Shown: positions 11,967 to 23,610 of the stretch, one piece after another
Numbering within the stretch: position 1 is the stretch's first letter
Layout of the letters: the number at the start of each line of letters is the position of its first letter
NCBI GenBank assembly: GCA_002286715.1
Contig: NSJX01000005.1
Coordinates: forward strand, 249,489-313,488
Length of the DNA stretch: 64,000 nt
Direction of reading: 5' to 3'
Source: Dentipellis sp. KUC8613
Taxonomy: Eukaryota; Basidiomycota; Agaricomycetes; Russulales; Hericiaceae
Made by a program: the position numbers and the translations under genes
Notes under the pieces: generated by a model
What the model was told of the DNA's origin: nothing
Seen by the model: the letters and a program-made list of their open reading frames with translations, nothing else
Database searches by the model: none

Positions 11967-13200
11967 TCAGGAGCCCACGGAGCCCAGGCGCGCGGCCGCG
12001 CCGGCCGAGGCGACGCTGGAGACGCCGCCCTTCATGAGCGCGCCGGCGAAGAGGTCGCGGCAGTTGCGGAGGCGCTCGCGGCGGACGACGAACCAGCTGC
12101 CGGCGTCGCAGGGCACGGCGAGCGGCACGGCGAGCAGGCCGCGGTCCGTCGCGAGGCGCACGCTCTTCGCCATGCTCTCGAGCTCCTCCTCCGAGTCGAG
12201 CTCCGCGAGGTTCTCGTTCGCGGCGTCGTCCGCGCCCGCCGCGCCCTTCGCGCCAGCGCCAGCGGCCCCTGCGCCGCTTGCGTTGGCGGCGGCGCCTGCG
12301 CCCGCGGTGGCGGCGGACTTCTTCTTCTTGCTGGTCGCCTTGAGCTGCTCGAGCTGGGCCTCGGCGCCGGGCTGGGAGAGGTCGATGCCCTTCTTCTTTG
12401 CGAACTCCTCGAGCTCGCGCTGCTTGCGCTCGCGCTTCTCGCGGTCCTTCTTCTCCTTGCGCTCCTTCTTGCTCTCGCGCTTGACGGGCTCGACGAAGTT
12501 GGGGTTGTTCGCGCGGTTCCAGTCGAGGAGGAGCTCGTCGTACGCCTTGGAGCGGCCCTGCACGGCGCGCTTCGCGCCCATCGAGTGCGACTTGCACGTG
12601 AGCGAGCGCGAGCACGGCAGGCTCTTGTCGTTGATCACGCCACACTGCTTGTCGAGGTCGACGGGGCCCTTGAAGCGGCCCTTGTTGACCTTGGGCGTGG
12701 GCTTCGCCTTCTTGGACTTGGGCGCGGCGGGGTCGGTCGGGTCGGGCTCGTCCGCCTTGCGCTTCTTGCCCTTGGCTGGGTGCGCGAGAACAGATGAGGC
12801 GGTCAGAGGGCAGGCAGAGACAGCGTGGGAGGAGATATACCGGTGTCATCGGCCTTGGACTTTGCACCCTTCTTTCCGAGGCGGATGATCCTGCACGTTT
12901 CTGTGGGTGGAGAGATTACGGCGGGTTACGTGCGGTGGCAGGCCCGGGAAACCCACCTGCGTGCTCGGCCGCTGCGCTGCGCAGTATGGGCTTTTCGCAG
13001 TCCTTGCACAGGACGATGCCGATGTCAGATGCGCTGCGGAGGGGGTCTGCGCCAAAGATCTTCATGTCGCGCGCGGAGAGCCATGATGTGGGCGGGGATG
13101 GGAGGGCGGTCGTGGGTGGCGAGGGAGGAGGAGGCGTCGAGGGGAGGTCGTCGAAGCTGAAGACGGGCGGGGATGGCGAAGGCTTGAGCTTGAGCGTCAT
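11967..13200 (-). CDS. SGF73: SAGA-associated factor 73 (ataxin-7 homolog, SCA7 domain)
   Basis: Sgf73 anchors the histone H2B deubiquitinase module to the SAGA coactivator complex in the nucleus. The ATG at 13200 gives [12 protein letters not shown]. An N-terminal zinc-finger segment [16 protein letters not shown] follows, then introns near 12940 and 12835, a Lys/Pro-rich linker, and the SCA7 zinc-binding domain with [17 protein letters not shown] then KSH and a conserved tail [13 protein letters not shown] long charged Lys/Glu coiled segment and an Ala-rich stretch lead to a C-terminal block with [16 protein letters not shown]. The stop is at 11967. The order ZnF-SCA7-C-terminal block matches fungal Sgf73. 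The gene is strongly GC-rich, which makes long shadow frames on both strands. Confidence 0.92.
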
Positions 13201-14054
13201 GATGATGGTCAGTGGCAGAGTCGTAATCTCATCTTTGGCGCCTCTTCCTCGTCTGCTTATGTAACTCAGTCCATCTCTGTGCCCGCCTTCAAACGCGTGT
13301 CGCACGCCGCTGTGTTGCTGCTGCTTTTTTCTCTTTCAAGGGCTATGTGCTCTTCCCGGACCCAGTCGGTCAAAACGAGAGCATTTTAATGAAAATTAAT
13401 TGTAGGGGGTATGGGACGGAACCGTGCCGCCGGGTCCGGCAGCTTTGCGGAAGATGCCGCGGCGCGCTGAATGGAATAGATTGCCGAGCGACGGAAGCAA
13501 AATTAATTGCAAAGAAGAAAGATGGACACAGCAACCAATGCATATGGCCGTCCGAGCCAGCTTCCTCCGTCTCGGTCTTCCACTGCAACCACCCGCCCAT
13601 GGCCGAACGTCTGATGCTGCTGCTGCTGCAACACCACGCCTTACGTTGGTTCGTTGCACAGCGCAACAAGAGCAAGGCGACCGTGTACATCTCGCTGGCT
13701 ATTTCGTAACCTGGAATATCTCGTGACAGACGGCCGTGCCGGGAGCCGCAAATGCTGGGAAGATCGGTGGTCCATATCGCCGGGCTGACGCTGCCTTGGA
13801 CGCAGATGTCGGACGAGCAGCTTAATGGTGCGGACGAGTAGGGACCGCCGCAGCGCCGAAGAGCGTGTCATGAGCACAGAGAAAAACTGACGCTGCATCT
13901 AGCCCCGCTAAGCCGGCCTTGGAGGCTCTTCACCGCGGACCCTCGCGCGCGTTACGGCAGGGCGTGATCCTTCTGTCGTTGCCAATCACGCTCTCTCCTC
14001 CGTCTTGACGCTCTCTTCGCCCTCTGCAACACCTGCGCTCTCACACTCGCTTCA
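13201..14054. promoter_or_regulatory. Divergent upstream region of SGF73 and the FAD monooxygenase
   Basis: 854 bp without a convincing gene between two divergently transcribed genes. Small open frames overlap on both strands near 13370-13730, but none has a family motif or a good splice context. Confidence 0.5.
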
Positions 14055-16404
14055 ATGTCGGACCACCAGCATCATTCGCCTGCCATCGCCCCGCCTGCAC
14101 CAACTCGAGACTCCGAGTCCGTCATGCAAATCAGAAATAGCGCCCCGGGCTCGGAGGATCGCACGCTCGGCATCCACTCCCATGCTGCCTTCTCTGCTTC
14201 TCCCTCGGTCTCCTCTATCAGCAGCCACCTCAACATCTGGAGAGACCGTTTTAGGGTCCGTTTCAGGGACAGCGACCCGCACTTCTCTCCCGAACCGTCA
14301 CCATCCCCTCCTCCTGTCCGTCCCGCCTCTCCTCGCATTTCCTTCGATCACAAGACTAGCCCGTCCACCCATTCCCCAACCAGACCTGAAGACGAGACCA
14401 TGCTCAATGGCAACCGACAAGCGGTCGTGCAGCTCGATTTTCTCATTGTAGGCGGCGGTAGGTCTTTAATTACCGCCGGCGACCTCCAAATCACACTCAT
14501 GCTTCGCCGTCCGGTCATGCAGGTATTGCCGGTCTAGCGACAGCTTATGCTCTCGCCGCCTCGGGACACCGTGTACGCGTCCTCGAAAAGCTATCTGGCC
14601 CCGGCCAACGCGCCGGTGGCGTCCGCATCCCTCCCAATGTCACCAAAATCCTCCTCGAATGGGGTCTTGGGGAGGAGCTGACCAAGCGCGCCTCGAAGGT
14701 GCGCCCCACGAATCTCGAAGACTGTGCGTCCGCTTCTCTTCTGCTCTTCTCCCGCACCGCGCCCCAACACTGACGCGGCGATCTGCCTTGCAGTCGAGAC
14801 TGGCGAGATCATCGGGTACCTCGAATGGCAGGAGGACGTCATGAAGGAGAGTGGTGCGCCGTTCCTCATGATGCACGTACGTCGTCCTCTGCCCGATCCC
14901 TCGCCCGGCGAACTGACCCCCGGGTCTGCCGGCGTCTACAGCACCAGGACCTCTACGAGATTCTCTACAAGCTCGCACTATCCGCAGGCGCCCAAGTGCT
15001 CTTTAATAGCACCGTGGAGGCCATCACGCCCCCGCCCGAAGCGCCCTCGCGGAGCCCTTCGCCCACCGAGCCTCCCGCAATCGCAGGCCTGCGGCTGGGC
15101 GAGGGGAGCATCTCAGCACCACAGCCGCCCGCGTACAAAGCGCCCGCGGCTGAATATGCCACGCCAAGAGCGCAGGTGACGCTCACGAACGGGCAGGTGC
15201 TCGAGGCCGACGTGATCGTGGGTGCGGACGGGCCGCACAGTTTCGTGCGGAAGTTCGTTGAGGAGGAGGAAGTCGAGGAGCGGTGGTCGGGCATGAATGT
15301 GTACACCGGGACGCTCCCGATGTCGGAAATGCAGAGCCACCCGCTGTTGAGGGAGGTGCTGGACCTCGGTTGGCCGATGTGGATGGGTGATTCGCGGAGT
15401 ACGATGGGTGTGTATTTGGTCGGCCTTTACTTAGCACTGGCGCTAATCACCGTGCATATTCAGGGTACCGGATAGTACGTTCCACCGTAAACTGCGAGAT
15501 TGACATCATTGACAAGTATATTTTCGTAGCGAAACGACACTGAATACTCGGTGCACGTATGGTGGACAGAAGATGAGCCAGAGGGGTCAGAGGGCTGGGA
15601 CCTCGAGATCCCCGCGAGCCATCTCCTCAAATACGGCAATGTCGAACCACGGTACGTCCGGTCTCGATCTGATCACAGCTCATTGCATCCATTTTTCATT
15701 TTACGCCGCACCCAACTCACTCACGCCACCATTCTCTGACAGACTGCGCACGCTCTTCGAACGCACAAAGACATTCTCGCGTCAGAAACTCATGGAACGG
15801 CCAGCCCCTGAAGACTGGGTAGACGGATCAGAGCGGCTCGTCCTGGTCGGGGAGGCAGCGCACCCCTTGATGGTATGTGGCCCACCCTTCACCCCTCCTC
15901 AACCGCCTCCTCACCGCTATCGCCACCCAGCCCTGCGGCACACACGGGTGCAGCCTCGCCGTCGAAGACGCGGCCGTGCTCGGCACGCTCTTCTCGCACC
16001 TGCGCAGCCACGAGCAGATCGCGACGCTGCTCTACGCGTACCAGGACCTGCGGCAGGAGCGCGCGGGGATCCTGAACGAGCTCGAGCTCTCAAACGCGGG
16101 GCTGTGCTGGTTCGCGCCGGGCCCGGAGCGCGACGCGCGCAACGAGTCGATGCGCCAGTCGCGCGCGCAGGGCAGCGAGCACTGGGACGACAGCGCGCTC
16201 GGCGACCAGTGGGGCGTCATCAGCGAGGTGTGGGGCTACCACGCCGTCGACGCCGCCGAGGACTGGTGGGTCCAGTGGGGCCTCCTGCGCGAGCGCGCTG
16301 CGTTTGGGGCGCAGGCGCCGGCGGGCATGATTCAGATTGATTCGCTGCAGGTGAGCTCGGTGAGCGTGGATATGGGGGATGAGAGCATGGAGGGCGCGTA
16401 TTAG
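14055..16404 (+). CDS. FAD-dependent monooxygenase (salicylate-hydroxylase-like) with long N-terminal leader
   Basis: Group A flavoprotein hydroxylase, substrate unknown. The ATG at 14055 gives a Ser/Pro/His-rich leader of about 125 residues. The Rossmann FAD motif follows, VQLDFLIVGGG, joined over the intron at about 14459-14523 to IAGLATAYALAASG. Then come VRVLEKLSGPGQRAGG and the exon LYEILYKLALSAG. The second FAD motif is VIVGADGPHSFVRKF (about 15210). The third motif LVGEAAHPLM is joined over an intron (about 15872-15931) to PCGTHGCSLAVEDAAV. It ends in DESMEGAY, TAG at 16402-16404. All three flavin motifs are present. A Met at 14400, 15 residues before the FAD strand, would give a family-sized protein, so the leader may be an isoform or a misread start. 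Six or so introns are inferred. Confidence 0.87.
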
Positions 16405-16775
16405 GCTTGGGTGGGGCGTCGTGTTTGCTTGGTTGGTTGCGTGCTTGGTATCTGCATTGCTGATTTGTGCTGTGGCTGGTGCTTTATTCATTGGAGGGTG
16501 GAACGGACGGTCATCTAGAACACGGAGCCATGTGTACATATAGGACAGCAGTACTTGCCAGTGGGAAGGGAGGTGGACATACTATCCGAGATTTGGAGGG
16601 GGAAGAACAAAAAAAATTGTGTTGCTATACCCAGGGAGACCAAAAAATACAGTATAGATAGCACAATAAAATGATACAGATGGTATAACAAGCCCTTGCC
16701 GTCCCGGCCGTATACTCCCCAGTAACCCACAACAAATCACAAAGTACCGCTACGCCCACTCTCGCTCTGCCCATC
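16405..16775. other. Convergent intergenic region, no gene seen
   Basis: A 371 bp gap between the 3' ends of the FAD monooxygenase (plus) and the first F-box gene (minus). It is AT-rich with A-runs near 16610 and 16645. No supported feature. Confidence 0.6.
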
Positions 16776-18508
16776 TCATCTCACCACTTCCACGTACTCC
16801 ATCTCCGCGACGATATCCAGCCACGCATCCGAGACGCAGCAGTCCTGCAGCACAACCTCCAACTGCGAGCCATGGCGTGCACGGGATTGCAGCGCGATGA
16901 GGCACACCTCGGCCAGGTCCTCAATCCGAAAGTCGACATTCGTGAACCACATCTCCCGGAGCTCGGGCAGATACTGCGGCGTCATGGACATCCAGCGCAT
17001 GAACGCGCTCGCGGCGTTGCCGTTGAGGAACTCGATCGTCCGGAGGTGCATCATGCCCTGCGCGTAGTCGGTCCACCACGACGGAAACAGGGAGTCGAAG
17101 GCGACGCTGAAGGCGCGGAGCTCCGCGGCGGGGAGCAGCCGCTGGACGGCCCTGCACGAGCTGCGGAAGCTCGTGAACACGGAGAACACGAAGCGCACGA
17201 TGAGGGACGGCCTGGAGCGGGTATTCGGCGCGTGCCACGCGGCGCACTCGAGGAATTCGCTCGTGTCCGTGATGACCTCGAGCGACTGCCAGGTCAGAGG
17301 CACGCGGCCCGGGCCCTCGACTGAGGGGAGCGTCAGCGGCAGGCTGCCGTCCGCGTGGTACGTCAGCTGCGAGAATACGTCCTGTGCTTTTTCGGGCACG
17401 TCGACCGTGAGCAGGACTTGGGCGGCGGGGGAGAGAATGAGATGTCTCAGCAAGGACGACAGCGGGTACGCCCGTCCACGCATGTGAAGGAACTTCAGAT
17501 TGGGCACGCGTAGTACGCAATCTTCTGTAGGCGCTGGGATAAGAGAGGTACAGTAATGGAGTTCCAGAGACTCGAGCAGCGGCATTTCGCGGAGCATGGT
17601 GAGAAGTTGCGTTGGGGTAGCGTAGGCATGGTCGAACGCGTCTCCGTCGTCGTTCACAAGCCTGTCTAGCCGTGGCAGCTTTACCGCTACACTCGTAAGG
17701 CCGCGCAGCGATTCGCACGAGCTCCAAGGAGCAGCGACGAGGCTGTAGGTCGTCAGATTGCGCAATGCGGGTGCATTCTGCCCGAGATCGTTGAGGATAT
17801 CGGTCCATGGCGGCGAGGCTTCCCGGATATATTGGCCACGGATGGTCACCGACGCGAGGCGGGGGAAAGGACGTTGCAAGGCGCTGACCAGCTGCTCGAC
17901 GTTTCCCTTGGGGAGAGACTGCAGGCCTAGTTCAGCGATCTGCCCATGGTATCGAGAAAGGATGGCGAGCAATTGCATCGAAGGGTAGCCAGACCGGACA
18001 CTACTCGGCGATAGCTCCGGCTCGTGGATAGCAAGCGGGGCAGTGCGCGCTCGCAACAACAATTCCGCTGTCCATTGTGGACATGGGGGGACAGATATCC
18101 GAGCCCAGAGGTTGTGGTACGCCAATGCCACATCTCGCCAGTGTCGGCAGACTTGGGTGACCACCAGCAAGTCCTTCGTGGGGTAGCCGGCACGGTTCAC
18201 TGAGGGAGGGAATGGGTTCTCGAGGTTTGCGCAGATGCTGAAGACCTTATACAGGATCTCGGACGGGAGGCGGTTGATACCCGCCTTGGAGTTGTAGACG
18301 ACGCCGGTGTAAGCAAGCAGCAAACGCAGTTCGGTGAGCACCTCGCCGACTGCGTTCTGGCTCTGCAGACCTGCAAGCGTGTTCCGCATTTCGATGGACC
18401 AGCTGGGCCTAGCTCGCGTCCTCGGCGTCGTTATCATTTGAGAAAGTGCCACTTGTACAGCGACACGCACCTGTCAGACTGCTCCTCATCAACATCCATA
18501 GACTGCAT
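16776..18508 (-). CDS. F-box domain protein with leucine-rich C-terminal half (copy 1)
   Basis: Probable SCF ubiquitin-ligase substrate adaptor. Exon 1 (18508-18471) gives MQSMDVDEEQSDR, and a 62 bp intron (18470-18409) joins it to PSWSIEMRNTLAG, for about 556 residues. The frame upstream of 18471 has no ATG, so this first exon is the best start. A helical segment leads to the F-box core INRLPSEILYKVF and VCRHWRDVALAYH. The rest is irregular leucine-rich repeats, as in the large agaricomycete F-box family. It stops at 16776 after EMEYVEVVR. It sits head-to-tail with a second F-box gene of similar layout. The target is unknown. Confidence 0.85.
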
Positions 18509-19145
18509 ACTGATGCAAGAATAGATTGCTAGGAGGGCCTGCAAAGGACAGTCAGTAGAGCCCAGTGATACGGGACATTCGGAGAAGTTGGTGAGAGTTG
18601 TGCAATTGATATCAAGCGCTAGCGCTTACTGGCACGGACGCTTCGAATTCAGCGTCTACTGCAAGCAGTGCAACAAATGCCAAGCGCTCAGGCACGTACT
18701 TATCCACAGTATTTACAAAGCAGGATCGTACAGTACAGCTGTTTCGAGATCGATAGACCGCGTCTGCATTTCTTCGCAGATAGTCGCGTATCACAGGTTC
18801 GTTGCTCCGACTGAAGCCATCAATGCCGCCGTACGTGCCGGCCGCACAGATGAGCTTTCTGCTTTGTCTCTCCTAAGCGGAGCACGGAACTCCCCGAGTA
18901 TTGCTGATACGCGACTGTGCAAAAGAAATTTCGGGCGGTCTATCGTTCTCGAAACAGCTGTAAGTATCATATATGTTAGTTCCAGTACTGAGACGAGGCT
19001 GAAGTCCGAACTGTTCGACAAGACAAGATAAGAAGCAGGGAATTGACTACGAAATAGAATGAAAGGGCTTCGATTTCGGAATCAAAATAGAAGTACATGG
19101 TTTCCGGAAGAGTGCTGGCATCCAGAGCCCCACGCCGAAAGCACA
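18509..19145. other. Gap between the two F-box genes
   Basis: 637 bp that must hold the promoter of copy 1 and the 3' end of copy 2. Short open frames are present on both strands, but no motif, tRNA or repeat was recognised. Confidence 0.5.
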
Positions 19146-20928
19146 TCATTCGATTGTATGTTCAATTCGTTCATTCCCATCCCATTGCAAGTCTTCCACA
19201 TACCCCATCTGCCGAAGGCTCTCTAGCCAAGATCTATGAACCGTGCAGTCTACTATCCGAAGAATTGGGAGCGGGGTGGATGAGAAGCAAGCTTTGAAGG
19301 CGCGCGTATAGGCTTCGGCGAGAGGGAGGGAAATGCGATTGCTGCGGATCGTCACCGTGCACAGCGTTGGGCAAGATGGATGTAGCGCCAGGAAGGTCTG
19401 TAGAAGGCAGTCTTCTGCGAACGCCTCCCCCACAACCTCTATTTCCTCCAAGTCGTTCATCGTCCCCAGATACTTGGACGAATCCAGATACCAGTCGGGG
19501 ATGGCCTGGCAGAGACTGATAGAGCGAAGATTTTCGCCCGGGTACTGGCGAATGAGGCCCTTCGAGATACAGCCATAGGGCATATTTCCAGAAACGGGCA
19601 CGGTGAGGGTGCACGAAAGGGCGGGGTCGGGGGTAGTGGCAAACGACTGTTGATCGAACCACGTTTCAGTCGTATGCATGTCGTCGCTGGTCATTGTCAT
19701 TTTGACACTTCGCCAGGGCCGGAGCTCACTGTCCTCGCCTACCAAGCGTTTATTGAGCAAGGGCAGCAGGAGGGAGGAGTTGTGGTCAGTTGGAGATGGG
19801 TAGTACGAAGGACGGTTGATGGAAATGTCGAGGACTGTCGAAAACGGGACAAGTATATGTTCTACGCAAGGTGCGACAGAAGATAAAGGCCCGGCTAAAC
19901 GTAGCAATTCTAGATGGTGAAGATGCACGGGAGGTCCGCAACCGGTATCCGTACCATCCGAAGGAATGGAGACCGCATTCTGGAGGGAAAGCATGCGGAT
20001 GTTCTGCATTTCGCGTAATGTCTGGATGACTAGTGGTAAAGGCGGACAGAGTCTGCGATTGACCACCAGCTCCAATTCCGGATAGTCGACCTCCAGCCGC
20101 GTCAGGTTCCGAAATATGGGCGAATTCCAAGGAAGGGCTATCGGTGCTCGTATGGCGATTTGCTCGAGGTTGGGTGCATTGAGGTGGAGTTGATTGAGCG
20201 CCAAATTCCAGTATGAAGAGAGTGCTTGGATGTCTCCCAACAGAGTGAAGCCCCCGGTCGATTCGAGAATAAGGGACTTCAGTAGCGGCATCCGGCAAAG
20301 GATCAACGGCACGAGATGCGTCAAGTCCGTCTCTGACATGCGCAAGTGAATCCGGGAGATGCGCGAGGTACACTGAGCCCCGACCTCGCGAATTTGTCGT
20401 ATGGGTGGGAGGAGATGGCCATCGGTAGCAGAGTATTCGAGGATCACCGGCGCTGACCTTGAACGCACGACAAGCTCCTGAGTCCACTGCGGAAGGGAGA
20501 AGGATATGGTAGCCCAGAGAGCTTGGTGGTCCAAAGCTGTATCCCGCCAATATCGGCAGACATGAGTGATCTTTACCCAGCCCAAACTCTCTGTCGGAAT
20601 GAGACAACGACGTGGGGGAAGCATGGGTTCATTCTCTGCGCAGCGCTCGAAGATGGCTGAGAGAATTTCTGGAGGAAGGACGGATATTGCTACCATCGTA
20701 TTGCGGACGCTTTTGGCCAGATTCACAAGCACGTGCAATTCTGCCAGCTCATGATCCAGCTCGTCACGCAGGTCGCCATCTCGAATGCAATTTTCCCGTT
20801 GAAAGGCATTGCTATCATGAAGCTCGCAAAGTCTTCTGCGGGCTAACTGTGACCATCTTCAGGGAGTGTATTAATGCACGGCGCTCTGTATTTCAACTGA
20901 ATACCGCTAACCTTAGAGATAGATCCAT
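19146..20928 (-). CDS. F-box domain protein with leucine-rich C-terminal half (copy 2)
   Basis: Probable SCF adaptor, similar in size and plan to the neighbouring copy. A 17-base first exon (20928-20912, MDLSL) and a 76 bp intron (20911-20836) join in frame to RRLCELHDSNAFQREN, for about 568 residues. A heptad-like coiled segment (LRDELDHELAELHVL) precedes the F-box VLPPEILSAIFERC and VCRYWRDTALDHQ. Leucine-rich repeat-like sequence follows to YVEDLQWDGNERIEHTIE and the stop at 19146. The F-box region is certain. The tiny first exon is inferred because the frame has no ATG upstream except an internal Met near 20699. Confidence 0.8.
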
Positions 20929-21502
20929 TGGGAGAAGAGGCTGGGAAGTCGATTCGTGTGGACGTGATGGCGAGAACAGAAAACTGCGGTCGCGTCATAT
21001 CTTTAGGGGGCATCTGAGAAGGAAGAAGGGGGAACAGCGTTCCGCAGTGTGCGAATGTTTGAACGATTTGGAATGATGTGGACCACATATGGCAGTAAGG
21101 GCCTTTCGAGATCTCGCGCGGAGTCGTTACCAGCTGGCTTGCTCCGAGTTCGCTGGCCAGACACAAGTAAGTAAGTTTATGCCGAACGGTCCGCCCCGGC
21201 CCGCACAATTGAGTGACCGGCCCCGCGTTTCTGTAGTAGCCTGCAGCCTCCTCAAGTGCGAGACTCGTCTCATTCAACTACATGGACTTGTCGAGGCCGA
21301 GAGCTGACGCCCAGCTGTAATCTGTAATTCTCTTTAGCTAATTCCCTCGCAATAGGCTTGCTCGGCGTCCCTCGAAACTTGAAACTCAATCGCTGCACCA
21401 TCCACGCGACGTTCACGTTGCGCCCATCCCACGCAGCCCACATCATCTTTTGTTCGCCTAGGCTAGTAGCTGCTTAGATACGAAAGTCTTTCCTGGGAAA
21501 GG
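20929..21502. promoter_or_regulatory. Divergent upstream region of F-box copy 2 and CDK7
   Basis: 574 bp between two divergent starts. A minus-strand open frame of 144 codons (20843-21277) overlaps it but lacks family motifs and is best read as 5' leader and intron sequence. Confidence 0.5.
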
Positions 21503-22947
21503 ATGGATGTTGTGGAGAAAGCGAACGCGGCACGACAGAAGCGATGGTGCGTGTATCGTGACAGCTTCACCGTGCAGGTCCTAATAATACGACTGAAGGA
21601 CGAAGGACCGGAAAGTGGGTGAGGGGACGTACGCCGTGGTCTACCAAGGTGATCTCGGCTCTTCTCATACACGTATTCGCGTAGTGACTTTTGTCGAAGG
21701 TCGCGAAGCAGCGACAGGCCGGAAGGTCGCCATAAAGAAGATCAAGGTTGGACAGTTCAAGGACGGCCTTGACATGTCTGCTGTCCGTGAAGTGAAGTAC
21801 TTGAAGGAACTCGGGCACCAAAATGTCATCGCCGTAAGTCTGCCATGTCCATTACATCCGTTCCATGGTGCTGACATGAGACCTCCTGCCCAGCTGCTCG
21901 ACGTCTTCTCCTCGAAGACCAATCTCAACCTCGTCCTAGAATTCCTTGATACGGACCTCGAGATGATAATCAAGGACAGGTCGCTCGTCTTTCTCCCCGC
22001 AGACATCAAGAGCTGGATGGCCATGACATTCCGCGGTCTCGAATTCTGCCACAGAAACTTTGTTCTCCATCGCGTACGTCTCGCCGCTGTTATGCTAGCA
22101 TGCTAAAATTCACCCTACTTCGTGTACTAGGATCTGAAGCCAAACAACTTGCTCATCGCGTCAGATGGACAGCTCAAACTTGCCGATTTCGGTCTCGCAC
22201 GGGACTTCGCTGACCCAGGATACAAGATGACCTGCCAAGTCATCACCCGGTACGTTCCCTCCCCAGCCGTTGGGTCTCCCCTTCTCACAGCGCTTGCCGC
22301 CCACCAGCTGGTATCGGCCACCCGAGCTGCTCTTCGGCGCCCGCTACTACAGCACCGCAGTCGACATCTGGTCCGTCGGCTGTATCTTCGCAGAACTGAT
22401 GCTCCGCACGCCATACCTCCCCGGCGAAAGCGACATGGACCAGCTCAAAACGATATTCCGCGCGCTCGGCACGCCCACAGAGGAGGACTGGCCGGGCCAC
22501 ACGAAGCTGCCGGACTATGTACCAGTCGGCCAGTTCCCCAAAACGCCAATGCGCGACCTGTTCACGGCTGCGACGGCCGATACCCTGAACTTACTCGGAA
22601 AATGTCTCATCTACGAGCCGCGAAAACGCGTAAGCGCGAAAGACGTACGTTCGTTTTAAGTTGCAAATGAGCTGCACGCTGAGCGGTCGTCTCGTAAATA
22701 GGCTCTCAGCCATCCATATTTCTTCGCCCTCCCGTACCCCTCCCACCCCTCCAAACTCCCCAAGACGGCCTCTCAGATTGCCGCGTCGCGCATGGCCGAA
22801 GAGGCAGAGACCAACGTGGACATGAACGGCCCTGGTCCCGCAGTGAAAGCTGCGCCCCCGAACCGTCTGAAGCGCAAAATGAGCGGTGACGAGATCGGAC
22901 GGAGCGTCGCGAGAAAGCTGGATTTCTCGCAGCCAGCTGTAGCCTAG
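21503..22947 (+). CDS. KIN28: Cyclin-dependent kinase 7 / Kin28 (TFIIH CAK subunit)
   Basis: The kinase of TFIIH phosphorylates the RNA polymerase II C-terminal repeat at promoters. Exon 1 [15 protein letters not shown] joins over an intron to [17 protein letters not shown] (glycine loop). The order is then VAIKKIKVG (ATP lysine), the cyclin-helix [14 protein letters not shown] typical of CDK7/Kin28, [10 protein letters not shown], the DFGLARDF loop, the activation-loop Thr in [40 protein letters not shown] and [10 protein letters not shown]. The last intron joins AKD to [13 protein letters not shown]. The tail holds [13 protein letters not shown] and ends [10 protein letters not shown]. Introns: about 21539-21595, 21652-21702, 21835-21893, 22074-22130, 22250-22310, 22645-22701. 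The Pro in RPPELL is more typical of CDK9/12, but the helix and remaining loops fit CDK7. Confidence 0.93.
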
Positions 22948-23319
22948 TGTCACTAGGGCCATGTTCTCAAAACAGGGTATTGGAGACCGGATATCTGATA
23001 TCGGAGGGGCTCGCCTGTGGCCCCTCCCACGAACCGTCGACTTCGCATTGTGCAGGTGCAGACGGCAGACTTGTAAAGACGTGCGGGATGTGTGTATGTA
23101 ATGTATACGAGTGTAATGCAGATTCGGATGGACAGAGAACGCAACGGGTACCTAGAGGACACGAAGGAAAAGCAGATTGATAATGACAAACAACAAACGG
23201 GAATATTCACAACAGCACCAAGCATGCACCAAACGTCAACCGTTCAATGAACAAAGTAAACAACGGAGAACACAAACACCGCCGAAGCATTGATAACCAA
23301 CACCCAATGCCCCTCAGGG
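22948..23319. other. Convergent intergenic region, no gene seen
   Basis: 372 bp between the 3' ends of CDK7 (plus) and the nucleoporin gene (minus). No supported feature apart from expected untranslated ends. Confidence 0.55.
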
Positions 23320-23610
23320 TCACGGCCGAGGATTTTCACAAGCCACGCACTTGGCCGCACTCTCTGGGCTCTGCAGGCCGCACACCGTGCACGTCCACGT
23401 CCCACTCGCGGCCTTGGGTGGCGGCTTCATGCCCGCCGCCTCCCAGTTGAAGCCCACTGCCGCCGGCTTCGGCGCAGCGCCCGGCCTCGGCTCCTCACAC
23501 GCTACGCACTTCATGGCGCTCTCCGGACTCTGCAGCATGCACACGGAGCATGTCCACGTCCCTGCTGACTTTGCAGGCGGCTTCACGCCCGCTGCGCCCC
23601 AGTTGAACCC
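23320..23610 (-). repeat. Tandem duplication of the nucleoporin zinc-finger unit
   Basis: Two adjacent copies of about 46 residues (linker FNW...KPP plus one RanBP2 zinc finger) differ at only a few positions, which points to a recent unit duplication or gene conversion inside the gene. Both keep four zinc-binding Cys. Confidence 0.75.

Noticed and set aside
11785..12888. Three long frames (minus 360 codons, plus 323 and 325 codons) over SGF73
   Set aside because: They are Ala/Arg/Leu-rich shadows of the GC-rich SGF73 exons; the SCA7 motif frame is the real one.
20843..21277. 144-codon minus-strand frame upstream of F-box copy 2
   Set aside because: No domain. It overlaps the inferred first exon and intron of the F-box gene in another frame, and the frame does not join to the F-box part.
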